Notes: generated from the sequence alone by a model not told the origin. A stretch of 64,000 bases of DNA from Candidatus Kapaibacterium sp. (GCA_030833725.1 JAURGP010000004.1:1-64000), one strand, 5' to 3'; counted from the stretch's first letter, positions 1-9,578 are shown. Numbers and translations are program-made.

Positions 1-356
1 AGGCTTACGGTGGCGCCTACGACGTCATGAACTCCAAACACATTCGCGCCGACTACAACGTGGCTTGGCCAACGGCCGAGATTGCCGTGATGGGAGCCAA
101 GGGAGCGGTAGAGATTCTCTACCGTAAAGAGCTACAACAAGCCGCCGGTCCTGAAGCCAAGGCCCAACGGATGCAGCAGCTTCAAGACGACTACAACGCC
201 AACTTCGCCAACCCCTACGAAGCCGCAGAGCGTGGCTATGTAGACAACGTGATCGAACCGCAGGAAACCCGCAAGGAGCTCATCGTAGCCCTACGGACCC
301 TGCGCACGAAGGTAGATCAGAATCCGTGGAAGAAGCACGGCAACATTCCGTTGTAA
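1..356 (+). CDS. Acyl-CoA (propionyl-CoA type) carboxylase beta subunit, C-terminal fragment
   Basis: Only the last ~117 residues are inside the window; the reading frame is open from base 3 and the real start lies upstream. The segment contains the conserved AWPTAEIAVMGAKGAVEILY stretch and ends in KKHGNIPL, both typical of the carboxyltransferase beta subunit of propionyl-CoA/acetyl-CoA carboxylases. The family transfers carboxyl groups from biotin to acyl-CoA in the cytoplasm, in a complex with a biotin carboxylase/BCCP alpha subunit, which is not visible here. Substrate (propionyl versus acetyl or methylmalonyl) cannot be decided from this fragment. It ends one base from the convergently transcribed MarR gene. 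Confidence 0.93.
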   Translation, partial: AYGGAYDVMNSKHIRADYNVAWPTAEIAVMGAKGAVEILYRKELQQAAGPEAKAQRMQQLQDDYNANFANPYEAAERGYVDNVIEPQETRKELIVALRTLRTKVDQNPWKKHGNIPL

Positions 357-357
357 G

Positions 358-831
358 TCACTTCGGCGGGTGCTGCTCGATCACAAGGCCACACAAACGC
401 ACCAGCTCGTTGGCATCGTCCGTGGACATCACCGACGCAAGCTTCTGATCTAGGGCTGTAATGTGTGGCTCGATGCTCTCGAGCAACTGCAGACCCTTGG
501 GTGTGATGAAGGTGAGGGAAAGCCGGGCGTCGCTGTCGCTCTTGCCACGTTTAGCCCACCCTGCCGTTACCAGACGGTCGATCAGCCGGGTAACGTCCGG
601 TGCGGTGGTGATCATGCGGTTGATGATGTCCTGACGGGCATGTCCCTCGGGATGCACTCCCCGGAGAATACGTAGGACGTTGTACTGCGCCGCCGTAATC
701 CCGAACAATGCGCAGGTTTCCTCGGTGGCACGAGCAAGGGTGTCGGCAGCAACGATGATGCTGAGATAGGCCTCCTGGTAGGCCGACGTAAACGTGCGTT
801 GGTGAATACGCTGATGTAAGGCGCTGGACAT
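358..831 (-). CDS. MarR family transcriptional regulator
   Basis: A 157-residue protein with a winged helix-turn-helix: the segment around TAAQYNVLRILRG, the recognition region TTAPDVTRLIDRLVTAG and the wing DARLSLTFITPKG match the MarR family, which usually forms ligand-responsive dimeric repressors. An upstream in-frame start at 846 exists, but ATG at 831 is preferred: a TACCTTTG box ends only four bases before it, so the longer start would lie within or upstream of the promoter box. Family length (about 140-160 aa) agrees. The ligand and targets are unknown; the neighbours prfA and the carboxylase give no clear clue. Confidence 0.88.
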   Translation of the reverse strand: MSSALHQRIHQRTFTSAYQEAYLSIIVAADTLARATEETCALFGITAAQYNVLRILRGVHPEGHARQDIINRMITTAPDVTRLIDRLVTAGWAKRGKSDSDARLSLTFITPKGLQLLESIEPHITALDQKLASVMSTDDANELVRLCGLVIEQHPPK

Positions 832-835
832 GGCG

Positions 836-843
836 CAAAGGTA
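836..843 (-). promoter_or_regulatory. -7 type promoter box (TACCTTTG) of the MarR gene
   Basis: Exact match on the minus strand to the Bacteroidetes -7 consensus TAnnTTTG. Only four bases separate it from the ATG at 831, so the transcript probably starts at or next to the start codon (leaderless). A TTG lies roughly 22 bases further upstream, but no convincing -33 element can be fixed. Confidence 0.5.
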
Positions 844-873
844 CAACAGATCCGAGATATGTGTTCCAACACG

Positions 874-1938
874 CTATGTGGACTGCAGTGCGTGCTCCAC
901 GCGCAAGGCGGCAATGATACCGTCCAGCTCGCCATTCATGACCTGCTCCAGCGGATGGTTCTTGTTGTCGCCGGACAACCGATGATCGGTAACACGGTTC
1001 TGTGGATAGTTGTAGGTGCGGATCTTCTCTGATCGATCGCCGGAGCGGACCATGTCCTTGCGCGTAGCGCCCAAGGCGGCCTGTTGCTTCTCCAGCTCGA
1101 GTTCATAGAGCCGTGCACGGAGCACCTTCATGGCCTTTTGCCGGTTCTTCAACTGCGACCGCTCGTCCTGGCACTGCACAACAATTCCGGTGGGGAGGTG
1201 GGTGATGCGTACGGCTGTTTCCACCTTGTTGACGTTCTGACCACCAGCTCCGCCCGAGCGAAAGACGTCGATGCGCAGCTCGCTTTCCTTGATGTCGACG
1301 TCTACCTCTTCGGCCTCCGGTAGCACGGCCACCGTAGCTGCTGAGGTATGAATACGACCCTGAGCCTCGGTGGCAGGCACGCGCTGAACGCGATGTACGC
1401 CCGACTCGAACTTCATCAAGCCGTAGGCCTCCTCACCACTCACGCTGATGATGATCTCCTTGAAGCCCCCTGCCTCACCCTCGGTAAAATCCATCGTTTC
1501 GATGGTGTAGCCGATACGAGCAGCATACCGCTGATACATCTCGTAGAGGTCGCCAGCAAACAGCGCAGCTTCATCGCCGCCGGTTCCGGCGCGAATCTCC
1601 ATGATGCAGTCTTTGAAGTCATTTGGATCCCGAGGGATCAGCGCCGTCTGCAGCGCACCTTCAAGAACCTCCAGTGTTTCCCGCAGCTGATGGAGGTCTT
1701 CATGCGCCATGTCGCGTAGATCTGCATCGGTGGCGGGGTCCTGAATCAGTGCTTGATTCTCGGAAATCTGCGACTGGAGTTTCAGAAATCGTCGGACAAG
1801 CTCAACAACAGGCTGAAGATGCTTGTACTCTCGTGATGTTTCACGGAGTTGCTTCGGGTTGTTAACAACGGCCGGATCGTTCAGTGCCTGTTCGAGTGCT
1901 GCGAATTCATCAAGAATTGCATGAAGTTTGTCTTTCAC
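874..1938 (-). CDS. prfA: Peptide chain release factor 1
   Basis: Class I release factor that reads UAA and UAG stop codons and triggers peptidyl-tRNA hydrolysis on the ribosome. The GGQ catalytic motif is present in the conserved [15 protein letters not shown]-like context (here [16 protein letters not shown]), and the stop-codon recognition tripeptide is PAT, in the RF1 position of PxT. Length (~354 aa) is normal. The frame opens with GTG at 1944, but GTG at 1938 (VKDKLHAIL) fits RF1 N-termini as well and lies five bases after a TATTTTCG box. The hemK/prmC methyltransferase gene often found next to prfA is not here. Confidence 0.96.
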   Translation of the reverse strand: MKDKLHAILDEFAALEQALNDPAVVNNPKQLRETSREYKHLQPVVELVRRFLKLQSQISENQALIQDPATDADLRDMAHEDLHQLRETLEVLEGALQTALIPRDPNDFKDCIMEIRAGTGGDEAALFAGDLYEMYQRYAARIGYTIETMDFTEGEAGGFKEIIISVSGEEAYGLMKFESGVHRVQRVPATEAQGRIHTSAATVAVLPEAEEVDVDIKESELRIDVFRSGGAGGQNVNKVETAVRITHLPTGIVVQCQDERSQLKNRQKAMKVLRARLYELELEKQQAALGATRKDMVRSGDRSEKIRTYNYPQNRVTDHRLSGDNKNHPLEQVMNGELDGIIAALRVEHALQST

Positions 1939-1943
1939 GACCA

Positions 1944-1951
1944 CGAAAATA
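1944..1951 (-). promoter_or_regulatory. -7 type promoter box (TATTTTCG) of prfA
   Basis: Seven of eight bases match TAnnTTTG on the minus strand. It ends five bases before the GTG at 1938 and overlaps the alternative GTG at 1944, which supports the shorter prfA start and a leaderless or nearly leaderless message. Confidence 0.4.
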
Positions 1952-1994
1952 TCGCAAGTTGTGGTACGTACGTGGCTACTTTCTTCCCCGATGT

Positions 1995-3992
1995 ATGGAA
2001 CTGATGAGAACTGTGCCGTTGGTAAGGTGGATCCTCCCGCTGTGTGTCCTGGTAGTGTTGGCAGCGCTGGCAGGGGGCTGTGCCAGCGAGGACCCCAACA
2101 TCGTCAATCCACCTCCGGGCGAGGCCAACATTTCCGTGCGACTGTTCAACATGGTGCCGGATAACCAGCCCCGATGGTTGGAGATGGAGCTCGGCTACCA
2201 ATCCACGGTTGTGAATCCGGGTTCCTTCAGCGCCGCTGTGCCATCACCGGGCGACTCGACACATTTGGCAGTGTATGTGGGTAGTACGGAAGAGTACCGC
2301 AGCCCCATCCGCGCCCGATTCATCCGCCAGTCCGTGAACAATGTGTATGCCGTAGCCTCTGCGGCTAACCCAACGGCGTTTGATACCGTGTTGCTGTCCA
2401 ATGCAAATCGATCGCTGACAACACTACCTGTAGCTCAGGTTCGAGCGATCAATCTGTTGCCTGATTCCTCCAGTCGGTTTGACATTCGTCAAGGGTGCCC
2501 CAGTGGCCCAAGTCTGCTGTCGGGACCGCTGGCGTTTCGAGCATCATCGCTATATCGCGAGGTACCGCCTGGTCAGAATGTGTTCTCCGTGCTGCGCTTG
2601 TCGGCTGCGGGTGTAGAAGTGGTGGGAACGTTCGAGTGCACCCTGCAACAGTTCACGCCCTACACTATCATGGTGTACACCACGGTTACCGGAGAGCCCC
2701 CTACCATATCACTCTTCGATGAGTCCGACTTTACCACGCAGGCCGTGCGCGACTTCTCACCGGTGACGGAGCGGGAGTCTCTACTGCGTGTTGCCAATCT
2801 TACCACGACTGAGGTGTCGCTGCAGATGGTTCGCACACAGCAGAGCGTGGCGCAGGACGTTGTCCCAACGCAGCTCACAGCGTACCGCTCAGTGCCAACG
2901 TGTGAAACTAACAGTCCGGATGTCCTGCACGTCACTCTCGGCGACGGAAGCTCAGCCCTTGATTCCATCTCGCTCCAAGTGCGAGGACAGTACACGGCAG
3001 TCGTTGCTCGCGCAGCAGATGGCCAACCGCAGATCATCATCGTTCCGCCTACGCCGGTGGTATACAACGCCGCTGGTCGAGCACGTCTGCGCGTTGTAGG
3101 TGCAACAACGATCGCTGGTGGACTGAACATCTCCACTGGCGGACGCACGTTGGCGTCAGCACCCAACGGTTACGGCTCCGGTGTGACGATTACCAACCGT
3201 ATCGGCTTCGATCAAGTGTCTGCTGTAGCTGCGCTAGAGCCAGGAGAAGTACCTCTTACCATCTCGACCACAACAGCACCGGCAACGATTCTCTCCGTTC
3301 TTCGCTGCACGCTGCAAGCCGATAGGAGCTACCTGTTGGTGGTGACGGATGCCGAAGCGTATCTGCTGGACGTGTCCGATCAACCGGGACCCATGACGCC
3401 GGTGGAGGATGCTGCACTCTTGCGCTTTGTGAATGGAGCGTCCAGTGCCACATCGGCATCAACCACGATCGGCTCGGTGATTCAGAACGGCACGGTCTTC
3501 TATCGCAACTCCATCGCCACGGCCGTGCCATTTGGTCCGGTCACCGTTACGGCCGGCGGTACCATTGGCAGCTACACCACAGACCGCGACGAGCGAACGT
3601 TAGTGGTGTACACTGAGCGGGATGGCGGTCCTACCCAGTTCGGTATCACGGACGTTCCGTTTCAGCAGGACGTGCGCTCGTCGTTTCGCCGCGTGATCAA
3701 TGCCACCGACGACGTTCCTCTCATCGGAGTCTCCTACGACACCTCGTTTGTAGAGGATCCGGACGATCCGTCCAGCCCGCATGTGGCGCGTCGTGTAGCC
3801 TTTGGTACGGCCTCTCCGCCACATCGCCTGGACCGCGTTATTCGTGGATCGATGTACGTATACAATCACGACACGAGAACGCAGATCTTCTCACTGCCCA
3901 TTGAACTTGGCCCATTAGGGAACAACTACTCCTTGATCGTGGTTGGAACGGCCTCGCGAGGGTACGATGTGATTGTGCTGCAGGAGTTCTAG
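1995..3992 (+). CDS. Large surface-type lipoprotein with DUF4397-like repeats
   Basis: About 665 residues beginning with a lipoprotein signal peptide; the lipobox LAGGC places the lipidated cysteine at residue 29, followed by SED. The body holds several repeats of roughly 100 residues that open with motifs such as [30 protein letters not shown] and [10 protein letters not shown], resembling the beta-sandwich DUF4397 family of secreted and lipoproteins of unknown function. Start codons at 1995 (MELM) and 2004 (MRTV) are both plausible; the longer frame from 1884 is antisense to prfA and rejected. No enzymatic motif is visible. Probably envelope-anchored; role unknown. Confidence 0.75.
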   Translation: MELMRTVPLVRWILPLCVLVVLAALAGGCASEDPNIVNPPPGEANISVRLFNMVPDNQPRWLEMELGYQSTVVNPGSFSAAVPSPGDSTHLAVYVGSTEEYRSPIRARFIRQSVNNVYAVASAANPTAFDTVLLSNANRSLTTLPVAQVRAINLLPDSSSRFDIRQGCPSGPSLLSGPLAFRASSLYREVPPGQNVFSVLRLSAAGVEVVGTFECTLQQFTPYTIMVYTTVTGEPPTISLFDESDFTTQAVRDFSPVTERESLLRVANLTTTEVSLQMVRTQQSVAQDVVPTQLTAYRSVPTCETNSPDVLHVTLGDGSSALDSISLQVRGQYTAVVARAADGQPQIIIVPPTPVVYNAAGRARLRVVGATTIAGGLNISTGGRTLASAPNGYGSGVTITNRIGFDQVSAVAALEPGEVPLTISTTTAPATILSVLRCTLQADRSYLLVVTDAEAYLLDVSDQPGPMTPVEDAALLRFVNGASSATSASTTIGSVIQNGTVFYRNSIATAVPFGPVTVTAGGTIGSYTTDRDERTLVVYTERDGGPTQFGITDVPFQQDVRSSFRRVINATDDVPLIGVSYDTSFVEDPDDPSSPHVARRVAFGTASPPHRLDRVIRGSMYVYNHDTRTQIFSLPIELGPLGNNYSLIVVGTASRGYDVIVLQEF

Positions 3993-4022
3993 CACCGCGG
4001 AACGCGAGTACTCGGATTGCCG

Positions 4023-4030
4023 TATCTTCG
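4023..4030 (+). promoter_or_regulatory. Possible -7 promoter box (TATCTTCG)
   Basis: Seven of eight bases match TAnnTTTG and the box ends nine bases before the ATG at 4040, the first gene of the operon that runs to 11464. It is one of several similar short box-to-start arrangements in this window. Confidence 0.35.
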
Positions 4031-4039
4031 TGGGATTTC

Positions 4040-4825
4040 ATGCCTGTCCTAATGCTTATCGTACCCACCATACGCTCCCTGATTGCCGGAACTGTTGTCC
4101 TGATCAGCATGATCGTTGCCGGACATGCAGTCGAGTCGGTGCGGATCGAACCGATATCAGCGCCAGTGCCGTCGGGCCAAGAGGTACGGTTGCGCGTTGT
4201 TGGCACGATCGAACGCGCAGGAGTGGTGGAAATCGAGATTCAGTATCCTGCAGCGCTGTTACGCGTCGAATCCGTGGTAGGGGGCTCTGGATTTCTGATG
4301 ACGTGTCTGGAGGCCCAGATCGTGAGCAACACCATCACCGCAGGAACTGGCTCACTACGATTCTTGTGCAAAGCAACATCAGCTGGCACGGATGAACAGA
4401 TCGCCGAGGTTGTTGGCACGGCACTCCGAGGAGCAAGCGGGACGGGCTCGGTTGTGCCAACCGCTTATTCATTTGACTACGTTCCTCAGTCTGACGTGAC
4501 GTTCTCTGGAACAGAGGTTGAAGTCCAGTCGCAGGATGCCATCGGCATCACACTGCGTGAAGGTATCACCGGCAACTATCCCAATCCGATGGGCGCTGAA
4601 ACACGGTTCGTGTTTACAGTGCTCGAAGCCGAGCCGGTGCAGCTCTCAGTCCGCAACCTCCAAGGCCGACTCGTGCGTGACCTTGGTACCGTTGATGCAA
4701 CCGCCGGTGAAAATCAGTACGTACTGGTTGTTGGCCCCAACGAACTCTCGCAAGGTGCCTACGTGCTGCAGGTTACCACGCGCCGTGGATCGTACCTCCA
4801 TCCCTTCATGAAGCTGGACGAATGA
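4040..4825 (+). CDS. Secreted cohesin-like protein with T9SS type A sorting domain
   Basis: A 261-residue protein with an N-terminal signal peptide (hydrophobic core RSLIAGTVVLISMIVAG), a beta-rich cohesin-like middle (SGQEVRLRVVGTIERAGVVE and following strands to about residue 150) and a C-terminal T9SS type A sorting domain from about residue 184: NYPNPMGAETRF, the LSVRNLQGRLV strand, then GAYVLQVTTRRGSYLHPFMKL. The sorting domain directs export across the outer membrane and is normally cut off. Its stop overlaps the next start by ATGA, so it is co-translated with the IgGFc-binding/barrel protein and the two may work at the surface together. Confidence 0.8.
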   Translation: MPVLMLIVPTIRSLIAGTVVLISMIVAGHAVESVRIEPISAPVPSGQEVRLRVVGTIERAGVVEIEIQYPAALLRVESVVGGSGFLMTCLEAQIVSNTITAGTGSLRFLCKATSAGTDEQIAEVVGTALRGASGTGSVVPTAYSFDYVPQSDVTFSGTEVEVQSQDAIGITLREGITGNYPNPMGAETRFVFTVLEAEPVQLSVRNLQGRLVRDLGTVDATAGENQYVLVVGPNELSQGAYVLQVTTRRGSYLHPFMKLDE

Positions 4826-7191
4826 TGGTACGTTGTGCAGCCATCATCCTTACGCTTCTTCTCTCCGTGCAGGTACTGCTGCTGGGCCAGGAACCACCCA
4901 TGATGGAAGTGGTCAAGAACTCCGAGGGAACCGAGTTCTGGATGTGCTTCATGAACAACTTCCGGGACCAGGTCGATAATACTCGTGCTCGTGCTCAGGG
5001 CCTCAAGCTGCAGTTGTTCATCACCAGTAGCTACGATGCCAAGGTGACGATCGAGATTGATGGGATTGGCTACAAGAACACCATTGACATTCGAGCCAAT
5101 ACGGTCATCCCCATTCAACTTCCAGGTCGTGCGGAGTTATCCCAGACAGAAACACCGGAGCGACTGGCGGTGCACATCACGGCCGATACGGCCATTGCCG
5201 TGTATGGTCTAAACAGCCGCTACCAAACCACCGACACCTTCATGGGGTTGCCGATCACGGCCTTGGGTACGGTGTACCGCGTGATGGGCTACACGAAACT
5301 GGCCAGCGATCTGCTTAGCCACTTCTCGATTGTTGCCACCGAGGACGGTACAACGGTCACCATTACCCCAACCACAGCCACGGGTTCCGGCCGTCCGAAG
5401 GATCGGCCGTTCACCGTACAGCTACGGCAGGGCGACGTCTACACCGTGAGTGCACTCTGGCAGTCGATCGGGCCGTGCGATCTTACCGGTACACTGGTGA
5501 TGGCCAACAAGCCGGTGGCCGTCTTCAGTGGTCACCAGTGTGCCTATGTACCGCCAAAGGTGAAGAGCTGCAATCACCTGATCGAGCAGCTGCCACCTGT
5601 TACCGCGATGGGCAAGCATTACTATCTCGGTCAGCTGAAGGAGCGCTCCAAGTACACCTTCCGCGTTGTGGCATCCGAGGATCAAACGCGGGTGTTCAAG
5701 AACTCAAAGCTGGTGGCCGTCCTCAAGGCAGGGGAGTTCTACGAAGAGCTGAATGTTACGGATCACATTCAGGTAACCGCCGACAAGCCGATCCTAGTGG
5801 CTCAGTTTGCACAAGGGTTTGAAAACGGGGACAACGTGGGTGATCCCATGATGATCCTTGTGAGCCCTACGCAACAGTTCATGAATAACTACCGCTTTGC
5901 CACACCGATCAACGGGGAATGGCACCACTACATCAACGTGGTTGCTCCCACGGAGTCCATCAAGGATGTGCGGTTGAATGGGCGCAGAGTAGAGTCGTCG
6001 CTGTTCAAGCGCTTGGGCGACAGTCGCTACTCGATTGCGCAAGTGCAGATTCCCTATGGAACACACGTGATCCGCTCCGAAGAACCGTTTGGCTTGTACT
6101 CCTATGGCTTTGGCTACGGGAAGGATGCCTACGATGCCTACGGAAACATGGCGGGACAGTCCTTCATCGAACTGGCAGAGATCCCTGACAGTCTTGCCCC
6201 CATGGCCGACGGGCGGTCGCGGCGCGATGACTTCGAGGTGGTGGTGCGAGACGATCGTACCTTCGACCGCGGCCTGCAGACCGTTACGGTGGTAGAGTCC
6301 CTCTACCTTGATGCCGATGTTCCGAAGATCGAGCGTGGTTCGCCGCTCGTAGTGCTTCGCATCCGCCCAGCCGTGTCTGGCAGGTCGGGTAGAGTGGTGC
6401 TGAACGTGGTCGACGTTGCCGGCAACACTGCAGAGTACACGGTGTGCTACGTCTTCGACAGCCGTAGCGAGCGATACGTGTACGTGTTGAGCACCGGGCG
6501 CGACACTGAGTGTGTGAGCGAGGACGGCTGGTTGGTTGGTGCGTTTGCTGTGGCTGCCTCACACACACGGATGGATTTGGAGGGAACCTCCACCGGCGAA
6601 CTCCAAGGCCAGCAGTCCTTTGGTCAAGCAGAGGGCTATGGTACCGGTGGTGGCATCTTCGTAGGCAGACGCGTCTCACCGAGCGTGATCTTCTCGGGAC
6701 GTCTGTCACTCACTACCATGGGAGGATCACTCCTGTCGGCCGACTCTACAACCAGTGCCGTGTACGACCCAGCCGGTGATCAGCAGATCATCTACCAAGA
6801 GGGAACGTTGCTCTCGATTTCGGCCCCCTACCTACGTGTAGGGCTGGCAGCGCAGTGGTTTCCACTCCGCTACTTCTACCTCACTGCGGGTGCTCAGCTG
6901 GCCATGCCACTCGGCTCGGCTGTGCACGTTCGCCGGTCGATTCTGCGCCCCACCAACTTCGATTTCACGTCTGGTGGACAAGAGCAGACAACGAACCCAA
7001 CCTCGCTGTCTTCCCTAGAGATGCTCGGGTTTGAAGTGATGGGTGGTCTTGGCTTCTCCTACCCAGTATCGTATCGGGTGTCCGTCTTCCTGGAAAACAC
7101 GTACACGCATCGGTTCAACAGCCTGGCTTCAGATGTCACGTGGACGACCGATGCTATTGGCGTGAATGTTGGCGCCATCTGGCGCTTCTAG
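4822..7191 (+). CDS. IgGFc-binding domain protein fused to a C-terminal outer-membrane beta-barrel
   Basis: 789 residues. A signal peptide (…LLSVQVLLLGQ) is followed by an IgGFc-binding N-terminal type domain: the GTEFWMCFMNN entry, repeated beta units with VAVHITADTAIAVYGLN, VATEDGTTVTITP and VAVFSGHQCAYVP, and CNHLIEQLPPVTAMGKHYYL. From about residue 565 the protein changes to short alternating amphipathic strands (GWLVGAFAVAAS, YGTGGGIFVGRRVSP, YLRVGLAAQWFPLRYFYL) and ends in VGAIWRF with a terminal phenylalanine, the usual signature of an outer-membrane barrel. It lacks a T9SS domain, so the barrel is the likely anchor. The paralogue at 23216 instead ends in a T9SS domain. Confidence 0.75.
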   Translation: MMVRCAAIILTLLLSVQVLLLGQEPPMMEVVKNSEGTEFWMCFMNNFRDQVDNTRARAQGLKLQLFITSSYDAKVTIEIDGIGYKNTIDIRANTVIPIQLPGRAELSQTETPERLAVHITADTAIAVYGLNSRYQTTDTFMGLPITALGTVYRVMGYTKLASDLLSHFSIVATEDGTTVTITPTTATGSGRPKDRPFTVQLRQGDVYTVSALWQSIGPCDLTGTLVMANKPVAVFSGHQCAYVPPKVKSCNHLIEQLPPVTAMGKHYYLGQLKERSKYTFRVVASEDQTRVFKNSKLVAVLKAGEFYEELNVTDHIQVTADKPILVAQFAQGFENGDNVGDPMMILVSPTQQFMNNYRFATPINGEWHHYINVVAPTESIKDVRLNGRRVESSLFKRLGDSRYSIAQVQIPYGTHVIRSEEPFGLYSYGFGYGKDAYDAYGNMAGQSFIELAEIPDSLAPMADGRSRRDDFEVVVRDDRTFDRGLQTVTVVESLYLDADVPKIERGSPLVVLRIRPAVSGRSGRVVLNVVDVAGNTAEYTVCYVFDSRSERYVYVLSTGRDTECVSEDGWLVGAFAVAASHTRMDLEGTSTGELQGQQSFGQAEGYGTGGGIFVGRRVSPSVIFSGRLSLTTMGGSLLSADSTTSAVYDPAGDQQIIYQEGTLLSISAPYLRVGLAAQWFPLRYFYLTAGAQLAMPLGSAVHVRRSILRPTNFDFTSGGQEQTTNPTSLSSLEMLGFEVMGGLGFSYPVSYRVSVFLENTYTHRFNSLASDVTWTTDAIGVNVGAIWRF

Positions 7192-7206
7192 GAAAGGGCC
7201 TGCATC

Positions 7207-7881
7207 ATGCACAGCGCACTTCAGGGTGTCCTGGCTGTAGCCGAAAAGGATGCGCGCAGCGAGCTCCGCACGCGGGTTGGTCTCACCTCTGTGGTTCTCT
7301 TTATCGTCACGACGGTCAGTGTGATTGTCTTTGCCCTTGCCGATGAACCGGTACCTCGTCCGCTGGCCGTAACACTGCTGTGGGTTGTGATGTTCTACAC
7401 TGCAATGTCCGGTCTGGGTAGAGCCTTCGTTGGGGAACAGGATCGTGGCACGGCCTTCTACCTACGTTTGCACACGCTGCCGCTTGCAGTGTACTTCGGC
7501 AAACTCGCGGTGAATCTCCTGATGGCACTGCTCTCCAACCTGGCAGCCCTCGTGCTGATGTTGTTCTTTGTTCCATCGATCTCCGTTGGGAGTATCAGTA
7601 CCTTGCTTGTAGCTGTTGGTGTTGGCAGTGTTGGTTTGGCTGCAGTCCTGACGATCGTTTCCGCCATCGTTGCGCAAACGGGAACGCGAAATCCACTTCT
7701 GCCCGTCCTCTCATTTCCACTCTTAGTACCCGTGATACTGCCCGGTGTGAAGGCAACGCTCTACGCACTTGCTGGTATGGGGCTTTCAGAGGCGGCGAGT
7801 GATCTAATGCTGATGGCTGCGTACAGTGGCATCGTCATCGTTGTATCGACCTTTGTGTTCGACGTCGTGTGGGCCGACTAG
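7207..7881 (+). CDS. ccmB: CcmB-like heme exporter membrane subunit
   Basis: A 224-residue integral membrane protein with about six hydrophobic segments. The N-terminal EKDARSELRTR and the segment FVGEQDRGTAFYLRLHTLP before the second cluster of helices resemble CcmB, the permease of the CcmABCD ABC transporter used in system I cytochrome c maturation. RGTAFYLRL stands in the position where CcmB has E/D-R-x-x-G-T. A GGAAAGG ribosome site lies upstream. No ccmA, ccmC or ccmE is adjacent; instead the gene sits between surface proteins, and the next gene overlaps its end. It could be part of a split ccm locus or a related ABC-2 type permease. Confidence 0.75.
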   Translation: MHSALQGVLAVAEKDARSELRTRVGLTSVVLFIVTTVSVIVFALADEPVPRPLAVTLLWVVMFYTAMSGLGRAFVGEQDRGTAFYLRLHTLPLAVYFGKLAVNLLMALLSNLAALVLMLFFVPSISVGSISTLLVAVGVGSVGLAAVLTIVSAIVAQTGTRNPLLPVLSFPLLVPVILPGVKATLYALAGMGLSEAASDLMLMAAYSGIVIVVSTFVFDVVWAD

Positions 7882-8864
7882 CCGTCATGATGGCGTGTTC
7901 GGTGGTGCTGCTCGCGTCGTGCAGCGCCCCAGTACTGGCACCCACCTATACGGTTCCATGGTTTTCGTTGCGGCAGCATCCAGTTGTGGGAATTCTTGGA
8001 GATACGCAGCGCACGTCGATTCTTGAGGTGTGGCGCGAGCGAAACGATCCACAGCGAGAGCGGCTTCTGCGTCAGTTTGCACAACAGCGACCTGATGTGA
8101 TGATCCACCTTGGCGACATGGTCTTCTATGGCTCCGATCACGACGACTGGGACTACTTCGACCGCGTCATGGAGCCAGCCCGACGCGCAGGGATCTCCGT
8201 ACTGCCAATTCTGGGAAACCACGAGTACTTTGGCGTTGATCGCGTGATGCAGGAGCATGTACGCCTGCGCTTTGGCGACGCTCCCTTAGGATGGTCGTCC
8301 ACGGTGATCGACTCCGTGGCCTTCGTTCTCCTCAACACGAACTATCGTGAGATTGGTCTGGAGGCCATGGAGCAACAGCGACGATGGTACGTGCGCACGA
8401 TGCGCGACTTCGAAGTTGCCGATAGCGTAGTGTTCATCGTGGTGTGTGGACATCATCCACCGTACACCAACAGCACCGTGGTGGAAGATGATGCACTTCT
8501 GCAGCAGTACTTTTTGCCGGTGTATATGACAAGCCGGAAGTCCGCTGTCTGGTTTAGTGGCCATGCTCATGCCTACGAACACTTCTACATCAACATGAAG
8601 CACTTTGTTGTATCCGGTGGTGGTGGCGGTCCGCGCCAGCGGCTGCTCGCTGGCGATGGAGAACAGCACATCGACATGTATCAGCCAGCCGAGGATGCGG
8701 TACTGCGACCCTTTCACTACTGCACGGTAGAGCGCACGGACCGGACACTACACGTGGTGATGCATCCGTTGCAGATGCCCGGGATTATTCCTGCGCCGGC
8801 GGATTCGTTTGCCGTTGCTGTTTCCGGAACTGATACCGGAACTGATACCGGAGCTGGGAGGTAG
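7869..8864 (+). CDS. Calcineurin-like metallophosphoesterase lipoprotein
   Basis: 331 residues. All family metal-binding motifs are present: GDTQ (44-47), GDMV (82-85), GNHE (116-119), GHH (194-196) and GHAH (231-234), predicting a two-metal phosphomono- or diesterase similar to acid phosphatase domains. The GTG start at 7869 gives a lipoprotein signal with lipobox LLASC and cysteine 18; ATG at 7887 or 7890 would leave a very short signal. It overlaps ccmB by 13 bases. The C-terminal tail carries a short tandem GTDTGTDTG encoded by a repeated 12-base unit (about 8826-8850). Together with the GDPD lipoprotein at 9579 it suggests breakdown of phosphodiesters at the cell surface. Confidence 0.85.
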   Translation: MGRLAVMMACSVVLLASCSAPVLAPTYTVPWFSLRQHPVVGILGDTQRTSILEVWRERNDPQRERLLRQFAQQRPDVMIHLGDMVFYGSDHDDWDYFDRVMEPARRAGISVLPILGNHEYFGVDRVMQEHVRLRFGDAPLGWSSTVIDSVAFVLLNTNYREIGLEAMEQQRRWYVRTMRDFEVADSVVFIVVCGHHPPYTNSTVVEDDALLQQYFLPVYMTSRKSAVWFSGHAHAYEHFYINMKHFVVSGGGGGPRQRLLAGDGEQHIDMYQPAEDAVLRPFHYCTVERTDRTLHVVMHPLQMPGIIPAPADSFAVAVSGTDTGTDTGAGR

Positions 8865-8866
8865 TG

Positions 8867-9571
8867 ATGCGGGTCCTTGCCACCCTGCTGCTGTATGGGT
8901 TTGCACTGACAAGCGTGGCGTATTGTCAGGATACGCTGCGTCGTGAGGTGGTCATGGCTGCTGTAGGGCAGGACGACGTTGTACTCTCGGCCTCGATCGG
9001 GGCAGCGCTCACGATTCTTCCCCAGCCCCTTACCGAATACCCAACACCCGCACCGATGCTCGACAGTCGGTTCCGCCTGTCGCTCCCACTCGGCTTGGCG
9101 GTGTACGGCAGAATTGCATCCAACCTGGCTACGTCGGTGGGGCAGCTTGGTGGCATGCTCCAGATTCCCATGGGGCGCCTCACGATAGCTCCTGGATATT
9201 CGGTGGCCTACGCGTACGGGTATCTGACCTACGTAGATGGGTTCAACACAACCCAAGAGCGATGGATCAATTATCCATCGGTGACGGCATCATGGTCGTT
9301 TCCACGAGCAACGCTGACAGCCCGACTCGAGGCAGAACTTCAAACGTCGATTCGGTCGTGGATCGAAGATCAGCCAACGGGTGGTGACAAGGACGTCTTT
9401 ACTGGAGCACTGCTCACCCTGGCAGTGGAGCAGCCCTTCTTTGCCCGCACGCACGTGGTGCTGGGCGTCACGTTTCAGAGCTCGACGAATCCGTATCAAG
9501 CGTGGTTTCTCTACAATACGTTCAAGGACCGTCTGTTCAGTTCGGAGTTTTTTCTTGGAATCCTTCTGTGA
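8867..9571 (+). CDS. Predicted outer-membrane beta-barrel protein
   Basis: 234 residues, no recognised family. ATG at 8867 is chosen because a GGGAGGT ribosome site ends five bases upstream; a GTG at 8864 overlaps the previous stop. A signal peptide (RVLATLLLYGFALTSVAYCQ) is followed by amphipathic strands (FRLSLPLGLAVYGRI, SVTASWSFPRATLTARLEAEL, HVVLGVTFQSSTN) and a terminal FFLGILL. It lies between two phosphoesterase lipoproteins and probably belongs to the same operon. A substrate channel or barrel scaffold for those enzymes is possible but unproven. Confidence 0.6.
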   Translation: MRVLATLLLYGFALTSVAYCQDTLRREVVMAAVGQDDVVLSASIGAALTILPQPLTEYPTPAPMLDSRFRLSLPLGLAVYGRIASNLATSVGQLGGMLQIPMGRLTIAPGYSVAYAYGYLTYVDGFNTTQERWINYPSVTASWSFPRATLTARLEAELQTSIRSWIEDQPTGGDKDVFTGALLTLAVEQPFFARTHVVLGVTFQSSTNPYQAWFLYNTFKDRLFSSEFFLGILL

Positions 9572-9578
9572 TCGTACG

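Noticed and set aside
1884-1994. N-terminal extension of the first lipoprotein gene
   Set aside because: It runs antisense through the start of prfA, and the lipoprotein signal begins at 1995 or 2004.
8826-8852. Short tandem 12-base repeat at the end of the metallophosphoesterase gene
   Set aside because: Only about two copies; it encodes a GTDTGTDTG tail and needs no special explanation.
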